Below are positions 31,439-41,839 of a stretch of DNA of 64,000 nucleotides, one piece after another (position 1 is the first letter of the stretch; every line of letters starts with the position of its first letter). The stretch spans positions 2,604,001 to 2,668,000 of the forward strand of contig NW_015622541.1 in assembly GCF_000835495.1 (NCBI RefSeq), written 5' to 3'. The notes under the pieces are model-generated. The model did no database searches. It was not told the DNA's origin and saw nothing but the letters and a program-made list of their open reading frames with translations. Origin of the DNA: Cladophialophora immunda (taxonomy: Eukaryota > Ascomycota > Eurotiomycetes > Chaetothyriales > Herpotrichiellaceae). The position numbers and the translations under genes are program-made.

Positions 31439-34402
31439 TCATTCGTCGGTCTCCATTACCGATCGGTCTCGTCTGCTGCTTGATCGATCGGGGATCATAT
31501 GAAAAGGAATACTAAACGCTGAGCTGCCGCTTGCCTGACTTCGTTGGCTGGCCTGGCGGCGCAAGATGCGTTCTTTCATTCCAGCAGCACTAGGGGGACG
31601 CTGTTGCGGATGCGCGGCCTGCTGCGTTGGAGCTGGGGTCGGGGTCGGGGTTTGTTGCCTCTCCACGTCCTCAGCCACGGACGGTCGCATGACTGATTGA
31701 CGAGGAGAGGACACAGGTATTGGGAAGTTTGACAGAGAAACCTCGCCTGGGCTTGGTGGCTGGTATGGCAAATGATGATGCAGAGGATAGCCGTTGAGGT
31801 GAAGAGGAGGCGGCAGGTGGAAGGGCTGCTTTGGACTCTCCAGGTCATTGACGATGGACGGACCAGGCCCGTTGAGTTCAGATTCCACTCTTTGCATTCC
31901 TTTCCCACGAGTCGCTTCGGATTTGGCGGCACTACGGGCTGATTTCTTTCTCCGAACCTTTTCACCCTCCTTTTCCTGCGACTCCGTCGTCAAACGATGA
32001 TAAGATGTCTCCATTCTACCATCCCCAAACCGGCTGTCAGCCTCGCCCATCGCATCTGTCGGGGTGGGTGAGGAGTGTCTGACCTGTGAAAAGATAGAGG
32101 ACGGCGCGGCTGGTCTCCCGTCGCTGAAGGAATAGGCGTGTTTCGATGGACTGTATCTGGTTGACGGCGAGTTTGGCGCAGGAGGTGGTTGGGTGAGAAA
32201 ATTTTCATTCAAACTATACTGAAGTCGAATGAGGGCTGCGCGAGCTTCGGCTTGCTTTTGGGCATATTCTCTCTCGTCAAAAGTCGACTGGTACCCGGGA
32301 GTGGAGTAAAGTCGCTCCTTGGATAGGTCAGTGTCAATATACAGATTACTGCTTTTTGGCCATGTTTCCGTCACAGGCTCTCCTGGCGTCTTTGCGTGAC
32401 CGTTGCTCTTGACTTCTACTTCTTCGGGAACACTTGTCAGCATAGATCTGGCAGGGGTGCTTGCAAATTCCCTAGTGCTCACGCTGGAAGGACGAACCGG
32501 ATCACCCAATCCAGTCGCGTTTAGACTTTCTGGAGCCATGTGAATGTAGCCACGAGGCGATGGTAACGGATCGAGATCACTGTCAGGCTCGAATGATGGA
32601 ATTGCCGGTGCCTCTTGTACCACACGGTCGACGGGCTTTCCACTCTGGTCTCCAGGGATAGTTCCGTTTCCACTCCCTTTGTCTGATCTTGATGCTTGTT
32701 TCTCAGCTTCTTTAACACTGTTTTCTGAAGGTTGATCAGGAGCGCGTTCGTTTTGCTGTGCAAGCTGTTTAGATTGTAAAGCCACCATGGTTTCGTTCTG
32801 TTTGTTTTGCATGTCGACAGATTCAGGGTTGATATGGGTTTGCACTGTCTGGTCGGAGGTACTTGGTGCTTCCAAAACAACGCTTGCTCGTGGCGATGCG
32901 GATACAATAGTAGTTATAGGTGAAAAGCCGATAGCAAAATCAGAACGAGGAGGAGGATCTTGGGGCCTGGGAAGTTCTGAACGAGCCTCTGCCTGTTGTT
33001 GATGTGATGGTGGAGCGTCAACAGCAGCTGCCTGTTCTATCCCAATAGGTGGACGGGCTGTTGTTTGTGTCAGACTGTTGTCAGTCATCCCATGTCCAGT
33101 GGAGGGCCCAGACATGGCGGCTCCCTGTTCTTTCTGCACCGTATCAATCTTGGCGTGCTCCAGGATAGGAGAAGAGCTGTAGTTTGACGGAGGAGAGCCT
33201 TCAGAGAACACTTCTGAATCGTTGCCGGTCAAGTCCATAATTGTTCGATTAGGCAGGTTGATTGTTCGCTTCACGGAAGATGCGTTGCTCAAATTCGAGG
33301 GCGACCGAACTGAATGACTGTAGCCTTGGGAATCTGTTGAGTGGTCCGGAGATGTAACAGCTCCCTGCCGGTGCATCTGGGATGGTTCATTTGACTTCAC
33401 TTGTGTCACTTCCGAGGCTGACAGTTGATAGCTGCCGAGAGCGCCATTGGGAAAGACAGAAGGATGAAATTCTCCGGAAACTCCACTTGGGTGGCTGGCT
33501 GCCAGCATAGGGTCGCGAGAACTGCTCGCCAGTGTTGTCGTTGGGCTCGAGAGTGCGTGCGCCTGGCGAGGGTCCTCGATACTATGTCTCGAAGCCGGCA
33601 ATTCGTGCAACTGCGCCTGGGAGTCCCAAGATCGATCACTCTGTTGTCGAGAATGTGACCCAATCGAACTATGTATATTCTGAGTATGCCTGGAGAAAGG
33701 GCGCTCCCCGGGTTTTTGAGGCGAACGCGGCTGACTGCTCACTGGGCTAGATATCCCTCTCCTCGGACCAGTCGACTGGCTGCCATGAAAACCGTTTTGA
33801 CGGACAGACGGAGAGCTATCAACACTACCGCTTCCAGGGAGACTGGGATATGCATTCCTGGCGGCGACTTCTTCTTGGAATGTCGATAAAGGTACATACT
33901 GGTGGGTACCTTCGAGAGCGACTCGAGCCAAATCCAGGTTCCGTTCAGCCACGTCCTCATTGTAACCAGGTCTCGAGCCTGGGCTATTGGAGTTCGCGAG
34001 GGAGAAAATGTCAACATAGCGAGGGGTTTTGGGTCGGACCTGGTCTTTCAGGTATCTGTCCGCAGGGTATTGATAGTCTTGGTCGGCTTTGGCCACGGCG
34101 TCGGCTGCGAGATTGACAGCATTCATTAAACTGCCACTCCCATCTGTGCCAGGTCGTGACCAAGATGTTGAGGGTCTTGCAGCAGCTCCGGCCAACGCCG
34201 ACTGGACTCTGTTGCTGACACTCGGCTTGTATTGAGCGTCTGTCGAAGCGGTCCTAGTGTGGTTTGACCGGGGGCTTGCTGTGACTGATCGGAGGGCGTG
34301 CTCTGTGCTCTGGCTCTTCCTCAGGCTGCTAAATCCATCTTGTCTCGCATCATTCCCTTTACTTTTCCGCCGAGTCCATAACTTCTTCAAACCGCTCTCC
34401 AT
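31439..34402 (-). CDS. Large Ser-rich disordered protein of unknown function
   Basis: An intronless frame of 987 residues from an ATG at 34402. I recognise no domain. The protein is rich in Ser, Pro, Gln and Thr almost throughout and is probably disordered. Possible ordered spots are the basic N-terminus (GLKKLWTRRKSKG), a YPADRYLKDQVRPKTPRYVD segment near residue 112, a short helix DEREYAQKQAEARAALIRLQ near 715, and a C-terminal MKERILRRQASQRSQ/AFSIPFHMIP segment. Many RxxS-type sites suggest regulation by basophilic kinases (inference). It could be a cell-polarity or signalling scaffold. Confidence 0.85.
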   Translation of the reverse strand: MESGLKKLWTRRKSKGNDARQDGFSSLRKSQSTEHALRSVTASPRSNHTRTASTDAQYKPSVSNRVQSALAGAAARPSTSWSRPGTDGSGSLMNAVNLAADAVAKADQDYQYPADRYLKDQVRPKTPRYVDIFSLANSNSPGSRPGYNEDVAERNLDLARVALEGTHQYVPLSTFQEEVAARNAYPSLPGSGSVDSSPSVRQNGFHGSQSTGPRRGISSPVSSQPRSPQKPGERPFSRHTQNIHSSIGSHSRQQSDRSWDSQAQLHELPASRHSIEDPRQAHALSSPTTTLASSSRDPMLAASHPSGVSGEFHPSVFPNGALGSYQLSASEVTQVKSNEPSQMHRQGAVTSPDHSTDSQGYSHSVRSPSNLSNASSVKRTINLPNRTIMDLTGNDSEVFSEGSPPSNYSSSPILEHAKIDTVQKEQGAAMSGPSTGHGMTDNSLTQTTARPPIGIEQAAAVDAPPSHQQQAEARSELPRPQDPPPRSDFAIGFSPITTIVSASPRASVVLEAPSTSDQTVQTHINPESVDMQNKQNETMVALQSKQLAQQNERAPDQPSENSVKEAEKQASRSDKGSGNGTIPGDQSGKPVDRVVQEAPAIPSFEPDSDLDPLPSPRGYIHMAPESLNATGLGDPVRPSSVSTREFASTPARSMLTSVPEEVEVKSNGHAKTPGEPVTETWPKSSNLYIDTDLSKERLYSTPGYQSTFDEREYAQKQAEARAALIRLQYSLNENFLTQPPPAPNSPSTRYSPSKHAYSFSDGRPAAPSSIFSQVRHSSPTPTDAMGEADSRFGDGRMETSYHRLTTESQEKEGEKVRRKKSARSAAKSEATRGKGMQRVESELNGPGPSIVNDLESPKQPFHLPPPLHLNGYPLHHHLPYQPPSPGEVSLSNFPIPVSSPRQSVMRPSVAEDVERQQTPTPTPAPTQQAAHPQQRPPSAAGMKERILRRQASQRSQASGSSAFSIPFHMIPDRSSSRRDRSVMETDE

Positions 34403-36163
34403 ATTGATATCAGAAGATCATTCCGCCAGCCGCAGCAGTAGATTTGTCTCCCGCTCATGTATAGCTCTCGACTAGATCCCGTGTGCTCTCCACCACACAT
34501 AATAGACACCGACGCAGTGAGGACGGGTTCCCGGCCTGGAACCAAATACTGGAAGCCGACTGTTTGGAAGGTGCAGAAACGACGGGACAGAGATCGACGG
34601 GTGCGATTCCTAAGGTCCGAACAGCCGGGGGGGAGCAAGGATGACAGCGGGTGTCCGCAGGCACTCGGGGACCACCTTTTCACCAGCGGCTCGATGTTAT
34701 ATTGTCATGATTCCTCCACGTTACCGGGTGCGAAGTCAATCCAACAGCAGACAGGTGGCTCGAAATGGGCGGGACAGATGCTTCCAGGGAGCTTTTGATT
34801 GCAGCTTGATCGAGACCGCAGGGGAACGCGGCGAGGAGGGTGTGCGCAAAGTTTATAATGTCATCAGAGGCAGGATTGCACCTAGATTGCACTGGATGTC
34901 ATCGATAGGGCCAGACGGGTGGAAAGTTGCGGGATAGTAATGGGGGGTTGGTTGGCAGCTTGCACAGACGGAGATGTTGGAGCTCGCTGCCAGTTATTTC
35001 TTGTTCCTCTTAGGTGCCTATCTCCACCCGCAGTCCCAGCCGTTGAGGGCCCTGATCTGGCGGATGGCTTTTACCCATCGATGCTCTAAGGTCGGGAGGT
35101 GGACCAGGCGCCTGTGCTGGGCCTCTCTCCTTGGGGGATCAGCCGCCACCAAATGTCCTGCTTGTTAGGTCGACTGGGCGGGAGCTGCAGCTGGTTGGGT
35201 TTTCCCTTGGCTAGAAGCGAAGCGAACCACCAGATCGACGCCTACGAACACTGCTTTTTTCGCTTTCCTGCGCTCCCAATGTGTCCGAACCTTTGCCCTT
35301 TCCGGTCCTCCATTTCGACCAGGCCCGTCCAGGCGTACCACCTCGGCACTTCCAGACCACAGTGGGACGCTTTTCAATAGGAGTGCTGCAGACTGGCAAA
35401 GAGGCGGGAGAATATTCGATAGGGGCCTTTTCCTGGGGAACTGGGGGTAGGGGAAACCTTCTTGTCGAAAGGCAGCAGTTACACATCACGCACATTTACC
35501 CGCCAAAGAAGCACGTTAAAAGATAGGGCAAGCTTGAAAGGTCCGAGCGCAGACGGGGGAGCCTGCCGAGGCTGGGTCTGGGGGCAGGGGACTTCGCGCC
35601 GCCCGATAAACTGACACCTTGACGCACTGACCGGACCACTCAGTTGCCTTTACCGCCTCCTCGGATTCGCACTCGTTGACGGCGCGTCAGCCAGTCACAG
35701 ACGGGCTACGCAACATTCCTACAGACCGCATGCAGCTCATCACCTTTCTCTAACGGCACCAACGGTTTTCATGAACAACACCAAATACCAATCAACAACG
35801 GAGCTCATGGGAACATGGTACTGGCGTGGATCGGCCAAAATTGATAATCTTTCAGGTCTCAGATACCCATGCGCGCTATCTAAATAAGACGGAAACGCGT
35901 TGCTTTGCTCGACCAAGCTCCGCCTCGAGCCTAATTGGCAAGACAGCAACAGAAATGAGAATATCCTGCTTCTTGACAAGCAATTTCTGGATCCGGTGGC
36001 TTCGCCTGATTCGCACATGCACTGACGACTGACGATTGACAGCTAACCAGCAAGACCGCACCTCCGCACTTCTCGATAGGTTCCTGCTAGTCTCCGGGCG
36101 CGGAGTTCCCAACTAGCTTCTCGATGGCTGTTGGGGATCCCTTTTTCTCTGCTGCAAGTCTCC
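34403..36163. other. Long intergenic region, nothing recognised
   Basis: 1.76 kb between the start of the disordered-protein gene and the stop of the alcohol dehydrogenase gene. Frames on both strands are short, mutually overlapping and without recognisable motifs. It probably holds a long 5' UTR/promoter. Confidence 0.45.
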
Positions 36164-37321
36164 TCAATCGCGAGCTCCAAATGCCTTGTCGTAATCTGTC
36201 AATGTGAATCGGTATCGAATCTTGTTCGCTGCAACGCGAGATACCACCTCCGCGCATCCTTTCTCAGAGATTGGCACGGTCTCGACCATGGGGAAGAGCT
36301 TCTTTTCGGCTGCGAGTTTCAACATGGCCAAAGCCTCGGGTCTGTTTCCGATATGGCTGGCGCCAATGGAGCTGCCGTTGCTCATAAACAGCTGTGCTTT
36401 GATCGGCGGCAGGGCCTCGTCCGGCAGACCCACTTGATGGAATGTGGCATTGACCTTGCAAAGCGACAAATATTCCTTCAGGTCAAAAGTGTGGGTCATG
36501 TCGGCGGTATTGAGCACGAAGTCGAAGGCGAAGGCGTATTTATCTGCCCACCCCTTCTCGGTATTTGTCACAAACTCTTTGGCGCCCAGCTTGAGAGCAT
36601 CCTCCTTTTTGCTCGGGGAATGCGAGATGACTGTGACCTCGGCGCCCAGGGCGTTCGCCCACATGACTCCAAAGTGGCCCAGGCCTCCCAAGCCCACCAC
36701 GGCCACCTTCTTGCCTGGACCGATGCCCGCCCTCACGAGTGGACTCCAAGTCGTCAGTCCCGCACAAAGCATGGGAGCAGCGAAGTGTGAGGGGATGGCG
36801 TCGGGGATGGGGAAGACGAAGTACTCGTGGGCGCGAATGTGAGAGGAGTAACCTCCCTGGGAGATGGTCTCGTCTGGATCGACCTCTTTTGGGTACGGAG
36901 CGCCATATGTGTCGACCGAATGGGGGCAGTAGTTCTCGTTGTCACTCTTGCACTGGGGACATTTGAGGCAAGCCCAGATCTGAGCCCCGACACCCACACG
37001 GTCGCCAACCTTGACAGTCTTCACAGCGTCCCCGACTTTGACCGCGTGGCCGACGACCTCATGGCCCACACAGATGGGCAGTGGTGCTTCTCCCCAGCCT
37101 CCGTTGATGGTATGGACGTCCGACCCGCAGACGCCACAGCACTCGATCTTGATATCAATGTCGTGGTCACCAAACTTCTTGGGTTTGAACTGCGGCGCAA
37201 GTCAGTGTGGTTCCTGAGGGCCTTTTCGCGGTCCCGATCTACCTACCTCTTGTTTGTGAAAGTCGGTCCATTTCTTCTGGTCCTGGATCATGAACCCTTC
37301 AAAGGTATCGGGATAGCCCAT
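36164..37321 (-). CDS. Zinc-dependent NADP-type alcohol dehydrogenase (ADH6/cinnamyl alcohol dehydrogenase type)
   Basis: Cytosolic medium-chain dehydrogenase reducing aldehydes to alcohols, probably with NADPH, as in yeast Adh6/Adh7. Two exons (37321-37247, 37189-36164) give 366 residues. The catalytic zinc ligands are C46 in CGVCGSD and H67 in GHEVVGH. The structural zinc Cys are C99, C102, C105 and C113 (CLKCPQCKSDNENYC). The Rossmann motif is VVGLGGLGHFG. HSPSKKEDA after the second strand of the Rossmann fold fits NADP binding. The C-terminus (RYRFTLTDYDKAFG) resembles the ADH6 group. Family members act on medium-chain and aromatic aldehydes; the true substrate cannot be told from sequence. 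Confidence 0.94.
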
Positions 37322-38658
37322 GGTTGCCGATAGAATGTGGTAAGAAGTTCGACTCGAGGAGGAAAGGTAGGTAGGGTATTCCAAAGATCGTGTTGCGCAA
37401 CAACAAGAAGAGGAAACGCGGGAGCAGCAAGAGAAGAAAAGGTGGGCTTGGATAAAGACTGTCCCTTCTCTTTTTTCGCTCTTTTTAAGAAAAAGTTTTT
37501 GAATTTATCCAGACGCAAACAAGCAACGCGCGGGGCAAAGTGTCATTGGGAGTTGCCCGATGACATGGGGGAGGAAGTCGGTAAATAGGCTATGAATGAA
37601 TGGGATGATGCAACGGAGAACGAGACGCGGTATCCGCAAGAACCATCATTCCACGAATCGTGACGTTATCGACAAGCCATGAGGCACACCGTACGGAAGT
37701 GAGTTCCTTTACATGTTAGCTACCTAGTACTTTACCTGCTCATCAACTGTGACACGGTCGAGTGGACGTGTTTTCAGCCCACCCACCGCAAAGGCACTGG
37801 GCCATACTCTCGCCGCGGATGGGCAGTTGAGAAAGATAGAAACACACGGTGCAGGAAATGCTCCGGCGAATCATGTCCTCATTCAGACATCGTTCTCGCC
37901 TTGCCGGGGGGGGTGTCCGGTCTAGCACCTAGCCAGAGTGCCCACAGCACCGATGTAAGTTCAACCCTCTTGCTTACAACAAACAAATGCTGTAGCGAGT
38001 ACGAGGCACCAGAGAGAAAATCGCACTGTTCGAACCCCCACGACAAGCCTCCCCCTCCCCCTCTCGGTGCCCCTCCCCCCACTCGCTCAACACACCCAGA
38101 ACAACACAACACAACACAACGCAACACAACCGGCGACTCTCCCGAGCTGGCCGAGGCCAAGAATGCACCGCCGCTCATCGGAGACGGATGGCCCTCTTTC
38201 TTACCTACCTACCTAGGTCCTGCTGCTAGGTACCTACTAGGTATACATATCTACAGATACGAGGACGTGTCACCCTTCTTTTGCCAGAACACGGCTCTTC
38301 TGCGCTTCGGGTTTCGATGCCCCGAACTGCGTCGTGCCACGCCCACGCCTCTGGTCGTCGATTAATTTATGATAGGAGATGTCCTCTACCGACTGCTGTA
38401 CCCCAAAGCCATGAAGCATTCTATGGCTTCTCTCAACTCCAGCTCGACCATTGGCAGGGTGTCCCAACTGCGAAGACATCTCAAGAAATTGGCGAGAAGA
38501 AAAAACCTCCTGGATTGGTCACCGAATCTTCGCCTGTCGAATAAATTCTCGGTCAAAATAGTGGCAGCAGGTACATAATATTACAGGCCATCATCTGGCT
38601 TCACATGCATAGATCCTCTTCGTCTCTCACACTCCGACAAGAAATATTCCAGGAACCC
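37322..38658. other. Intergenic region with short repeats
   Basis: Upstream of the alcohol dehydrogenase and 3' flank of UVE1. It contains the ACAAC pentanucleotide array at 38101-38130 and a palindrome-rich CCTACCTAGG cluster at about 38203-38243. No gene was recognised. Confidence 0.5.
38101..38130 (+). repeat. ACAAC pentanucleotide array, six units
   Basis: Six tandem 5-bp units, the fifth changed to GCAAC. It lies in intergenic DNA and may be length-polymorphic. Confidence 0.85.
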
Positions 38659-41040
38659 TCAATCGTCATCGTCGTCGTCGTCACCCTCTGCATAACTTAC
38701 AGCCTTCCTCTTAGCTCGCCTTCCGCTCAAAGTCCGCGTTGGTGCTCTCCGGCTGACTTTAACAGCTGGAACGGCCTCCTCTGCATCTGTAAGATCCGGC
38801 ATCTCGAGGTCTTGCTCTTCCTCGTTCTCCTCTTCGCCGTCGAGAGTAGAGGCTTGGTCGCTCGTACTGGGTGTCAACACGGCCCGAGTGGCACTCTTCT
38901 TATTCTTCACGCCGTCACCTGCACGAGGTGCCCGGACCGGTTTCTGCTTTTTCGTCTTGGCCATGTTATACACGCTCTCTGATTTGGTAGAATTGGGCTT
39001 TGTTGCTCCAGGAATCTCGTCCATGTCGACCACCTCAGAAGGAACTGACTTGGCTGTCGACGCGGGTGTCTCTGCCTCTGCGGACGCTTCCCTTGCAGCC
39101 TGCCAGGCAGCTTTCTCTGCTCTTCTTAATGCCGCTCGCTCCGCTGTCGTCTTTGCCTTTGCTGGGTCTCGAGGCTTTACCTCTCTTTTCTTTGGACGCA
39201 ACCATTCTTCCATACCCGGCGGCCAGTAGACTCGCCCCTCGGGACCACCCAAGCTGACCTCGCATTCTGGGATCAGAGGCGGCGGCTGGGCTTCCCCACC
39301 AGCATCCTCATCGTCATCATTTTCGACCAATTCTCCCCCGTCTTCCTTGGTCTGGCGCTTCTTTCGCGGACTTTTCTTCTTCTTCGGAGGTTTCCACGCC
39401 TTATTTTCGTCGTTGCGTACATACGGTGTGATGTCATTGAAGGTGTCGAACCCAGGTAACTTGAAGGTGCGCATCAGTTCGAAGACGGCTTGTTCTTTGT
39501 CCTTGGCTTCGATCATCAGATCCATATCCGGCGGACAGGGCGGAAGTGTGGCAGGCCGCGGGTTATGCTTCCGCCGCTGTCGTGCGGTAATTGCCGATGG
39601 GACAGGCTCTGAGTAGTGCATTTTTTGCGTGATGCCCTTTTTGGTCCATGTAGCTGTGATCCTGTCATATAAGCTCATGATGTCCAATGTACCTTCGCGC
39701 AACTTGTCTGCATCAAAGACAATGTTGTGATGGTGGAAATCCAGAACAAGCGGAATGTTGAGCTCTTCACACACCGGCAGGAGATCATGCACGCTGTAGC
39801 TGACATCGTCATTCTCGAGAACCAGACGGTTTTTGATCCCTTGTGGTAACTTGACGTAATTCTCCTTGAATCGAGCGATTGTGGCAGCCTTGTCGCCAAA
39901 GACTCCACCCATGTGCAAGATCATCACGGCGTCTCGATTCAGCTGCGGCGGCAACCTCAGAAGGTCGAGCATCTCGCAATGGTAGTCAAGATCGCGGAGT
40001 GAGGCTCGTATCACCTCCTTTCGTGGTGAGCCTAATTGCGTAAATTGACCCGGGTGTGTCGTCAGGCGGTGACCGAGCTCAGCAGCCACGCGACCCGCTT
40101 CTGCAAGCGCCTCTGAAGCAAACGGAGCAAGCTTGTACCCGTAGACGTCGTGGCTGGCAAATGGAAACATTTCAGACGACAGGCGGAGGAACTTGATGCC
40201 GTATCGGTCGTTCCAGCGCAACATCTTGACAATATCCCGCGCATTGGCACGACCCAGTGCTTCCACATACTCTTGCCCCCGAGCCATGTCCGCCGGCTGA
40301 TCCTTGTCTGGACGATTTTTGGTGGGATGTTCTGGCAGCGTAGGATCTTTCAGCGGATGGCGGTGCTCGAGTATTGAAGCGATGCGACATGTCCGTGACG
40401 AGAAGACTGGTGGGTTCGCGGCGCGGAGGTAGGTATTTAGACAGGCGTAACCCAACCGGCCCTTCCAGGGCAATGGGAGGTACGAGCTATTTACTGGAGG
40501 TGGCCGGGACAAGGCTTCCTTCAGCTCTTCGGGGTTGGCTTCCTCATCTCCTTCAGCTTCAGGATCTTCTCGGTCTAGCCTGTCCCCTCTCTTCGGCGCA
40601 GCTTTGGCGTGGGCGCTTGATCTTGGAGGTGTCCTAGCATCTTCGCCCTCAGCTTCTGCTTTGATCTTTGCTTTCTTGCTTGCCACAATGTCAGATTCAG
40701 GCTTCTCTGCATCTGGCGAAGCGCGGAGAGCATCCAGGCCATCCTCGATACGGTCATTTGTGTCTGGGTTAGTGTCAATCGTGGCAGGGGTGGCAGCGGA
40801 GGCTCTTCGGGAACTAGTCCGTCGAGTTGATGCAGGAGCCGATATGCCAGAAGCCACGAAAGCGACATTGGTTGATCTCTTTCGTTTGGGCATCGCATTG
40901 AGTGGCGATGGCAAAGCTCTTAGCGAAGAACTATGGCGGGCATGGAATGTAGTTGCCGGGGCAGTATGGCCTCTGAGAGCGAGCAGTCGACGGTTGATAC
41001 CTCTTCGAAACAAACGCGGAGGAGATGAAAGACTGACCAT
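38659..41040 (-). CDS. UVE1: UV damage endonuclease (UVDE)
   Basis: ATP-independent endonuclease that nicks 5' of UV photoproducts and other lesions, starting alternative excision repair. An intronless frame of 793 residues. The TIM-barrel UvdE domain begins near residue 190 (LGYACLNTYLR). Metal-binding motifs are visible: RLSSEMFPFASH, HPGQFTQLGSP, LHMGG..GDK, LENDD, LDFHHHN and HYSEP. The C-terminal 250 residues are Lys/Glu-rich and end in an acidic tail. The N-terminus is Arg/Ser/Leu-rich and acid-poor, like a mitochondrial presequence. A second ATG (40893-40891, residue 50) would start a form beginning with PKRKR, a nuclear-signal-like patch. This suggests dual targeting, as reported for Cryptococcus Uve1. 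Confidence 0.95.
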   Translation of the reverse strand: MVSLSSPPRLFRRGINRRLLALRGHTAPATTFHARHSSSLRALPSPLNAMPKRKRSTNVAFVASGISAPASTRRTSSRRASAATPATIDTNPDTNDRIEDGLDALRASPDAEKPESDIVASKKAKIKAEAEGEDARTPPRSSAHAKAAPKRGDRLDREDPEAEGDEEANPEELKEALSRPPPVNSSYLPLPWKGRLGYACLNTYLRAANPPVFSSRTCRIASILEHRHPLKDPTLPEHPTKNRPDKDQPADMARGQEYVEALGRANARDIVKMLRWNDRYGIKFLRLSSEMFPFASHDVYGYKLAPFASEALAEAGRVAAELGHRLTTHPGQFTQLGSPRKEVIRASLRDLDYHCEMLDLLRLPPQLNRDAVMILHMGGVFGDKAATIARFKENYVKLPQGIKNRLVLENDDVSYSVHDLLPVCEELNIPLVLDFHHHNIVFDADKLREGTLDIMSLYDRITATWTKKGITQKMHYSEPVPSAITARQRRKHNPRPATLPPCPPDMDLMIEAKDKEQAVFELMRTFKLPGFDTFNDITPYVRNDENKAWKPPKKKKSPRKKRQTKEDGGELVENDDDEDAGGEAQPPPLIPECEVSLGGPEGRVYWPPGMEEWLRPKKREVKPRDPAKAKTTAERAALRRAEKAAWQAAREASAEAETPASTAKSVPSEVVDMDEIPGATKPNSTKSESVYNMAKTKKQKPVRAPRAGDGVKNKKSATRAVLTPSTSDQASTLDGEEENEEEQDLEMPDLTDAEEAVPAVKVSRRAPTRTLSGRRAKRKAVSYAEGDDDDDDD

Positions 41041-41839
41041 GCGATGTATCTCTGAAGTCTATGAGCTTGACTACAAGGAAGAAAAATAGCCACGATGCAT
41101 AATTCCCCTTGCAGGCCGCAGCGTTGTGGTGGCCAGCCAATTCTCTGGTCACGACGTCATGACTTTTCGGTGTCGTGCATGCACCTCGCGCACCTGCGCC
41201 TGGTACCTACACGCGACATTCGAGATCAAATTGTCACACCCATATCCGCGTCGCTTGAGGACCATCTCGGTAGGCGAAAAGACAAGACTCCGTCTCTCTG
41301 GATCACTGCCAATAAATGGCCTGTTCCTCATGGCAAAGTGGCGCACACCTAAACCTCTTTCCTGCACCCATCGATCCATCGAGCCATCTCAAAGGGTCTC
41401 GCCCGCTGCAGGGATCAATAAACGGACAGGCTTGGGTGGAACGGCTGATGACCTCCTCGCTACCTAGGTAGCTTCTCCATCCCAGTGGCAAACGGCTATT
41501 CTGATTTGTCCTGCGGGAAACAGTGTCAATGTGCTCCGCCACCGAATCATGGAACCCTTTATCCGCCCAAGGGCGAACTGAGAACTCCTCCTCATCCTCC
41601 TGAGATGGCAGAGAACATCTCCTACTGTGCTGGAGAGTCAGCATCGGTTCATGTCCTCCTCCAACCGTTGATTCTACGGCTTGGCCAACGCCCATCGCAC
41701 CACTTCCATGATTTATGATGGCTGTCTAAGAGTTGCTTGCCTGGTTGCTTGATTGTGTGCTTGTCGTTCTTGTCCGCCTTGGAAGATACGACTCCGCATT
41801 TCTTACAGCCGATATCTCGGCTCATCACACGACTACACA
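41041..41839. promoter_or_regulatory. Divergent intergenic region, UVE1 and F-box-like gene
   Basis: These 799 bp separate two divergent starts and should contain both promoters. No element could be named with confidence. Confidence 0.35.
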
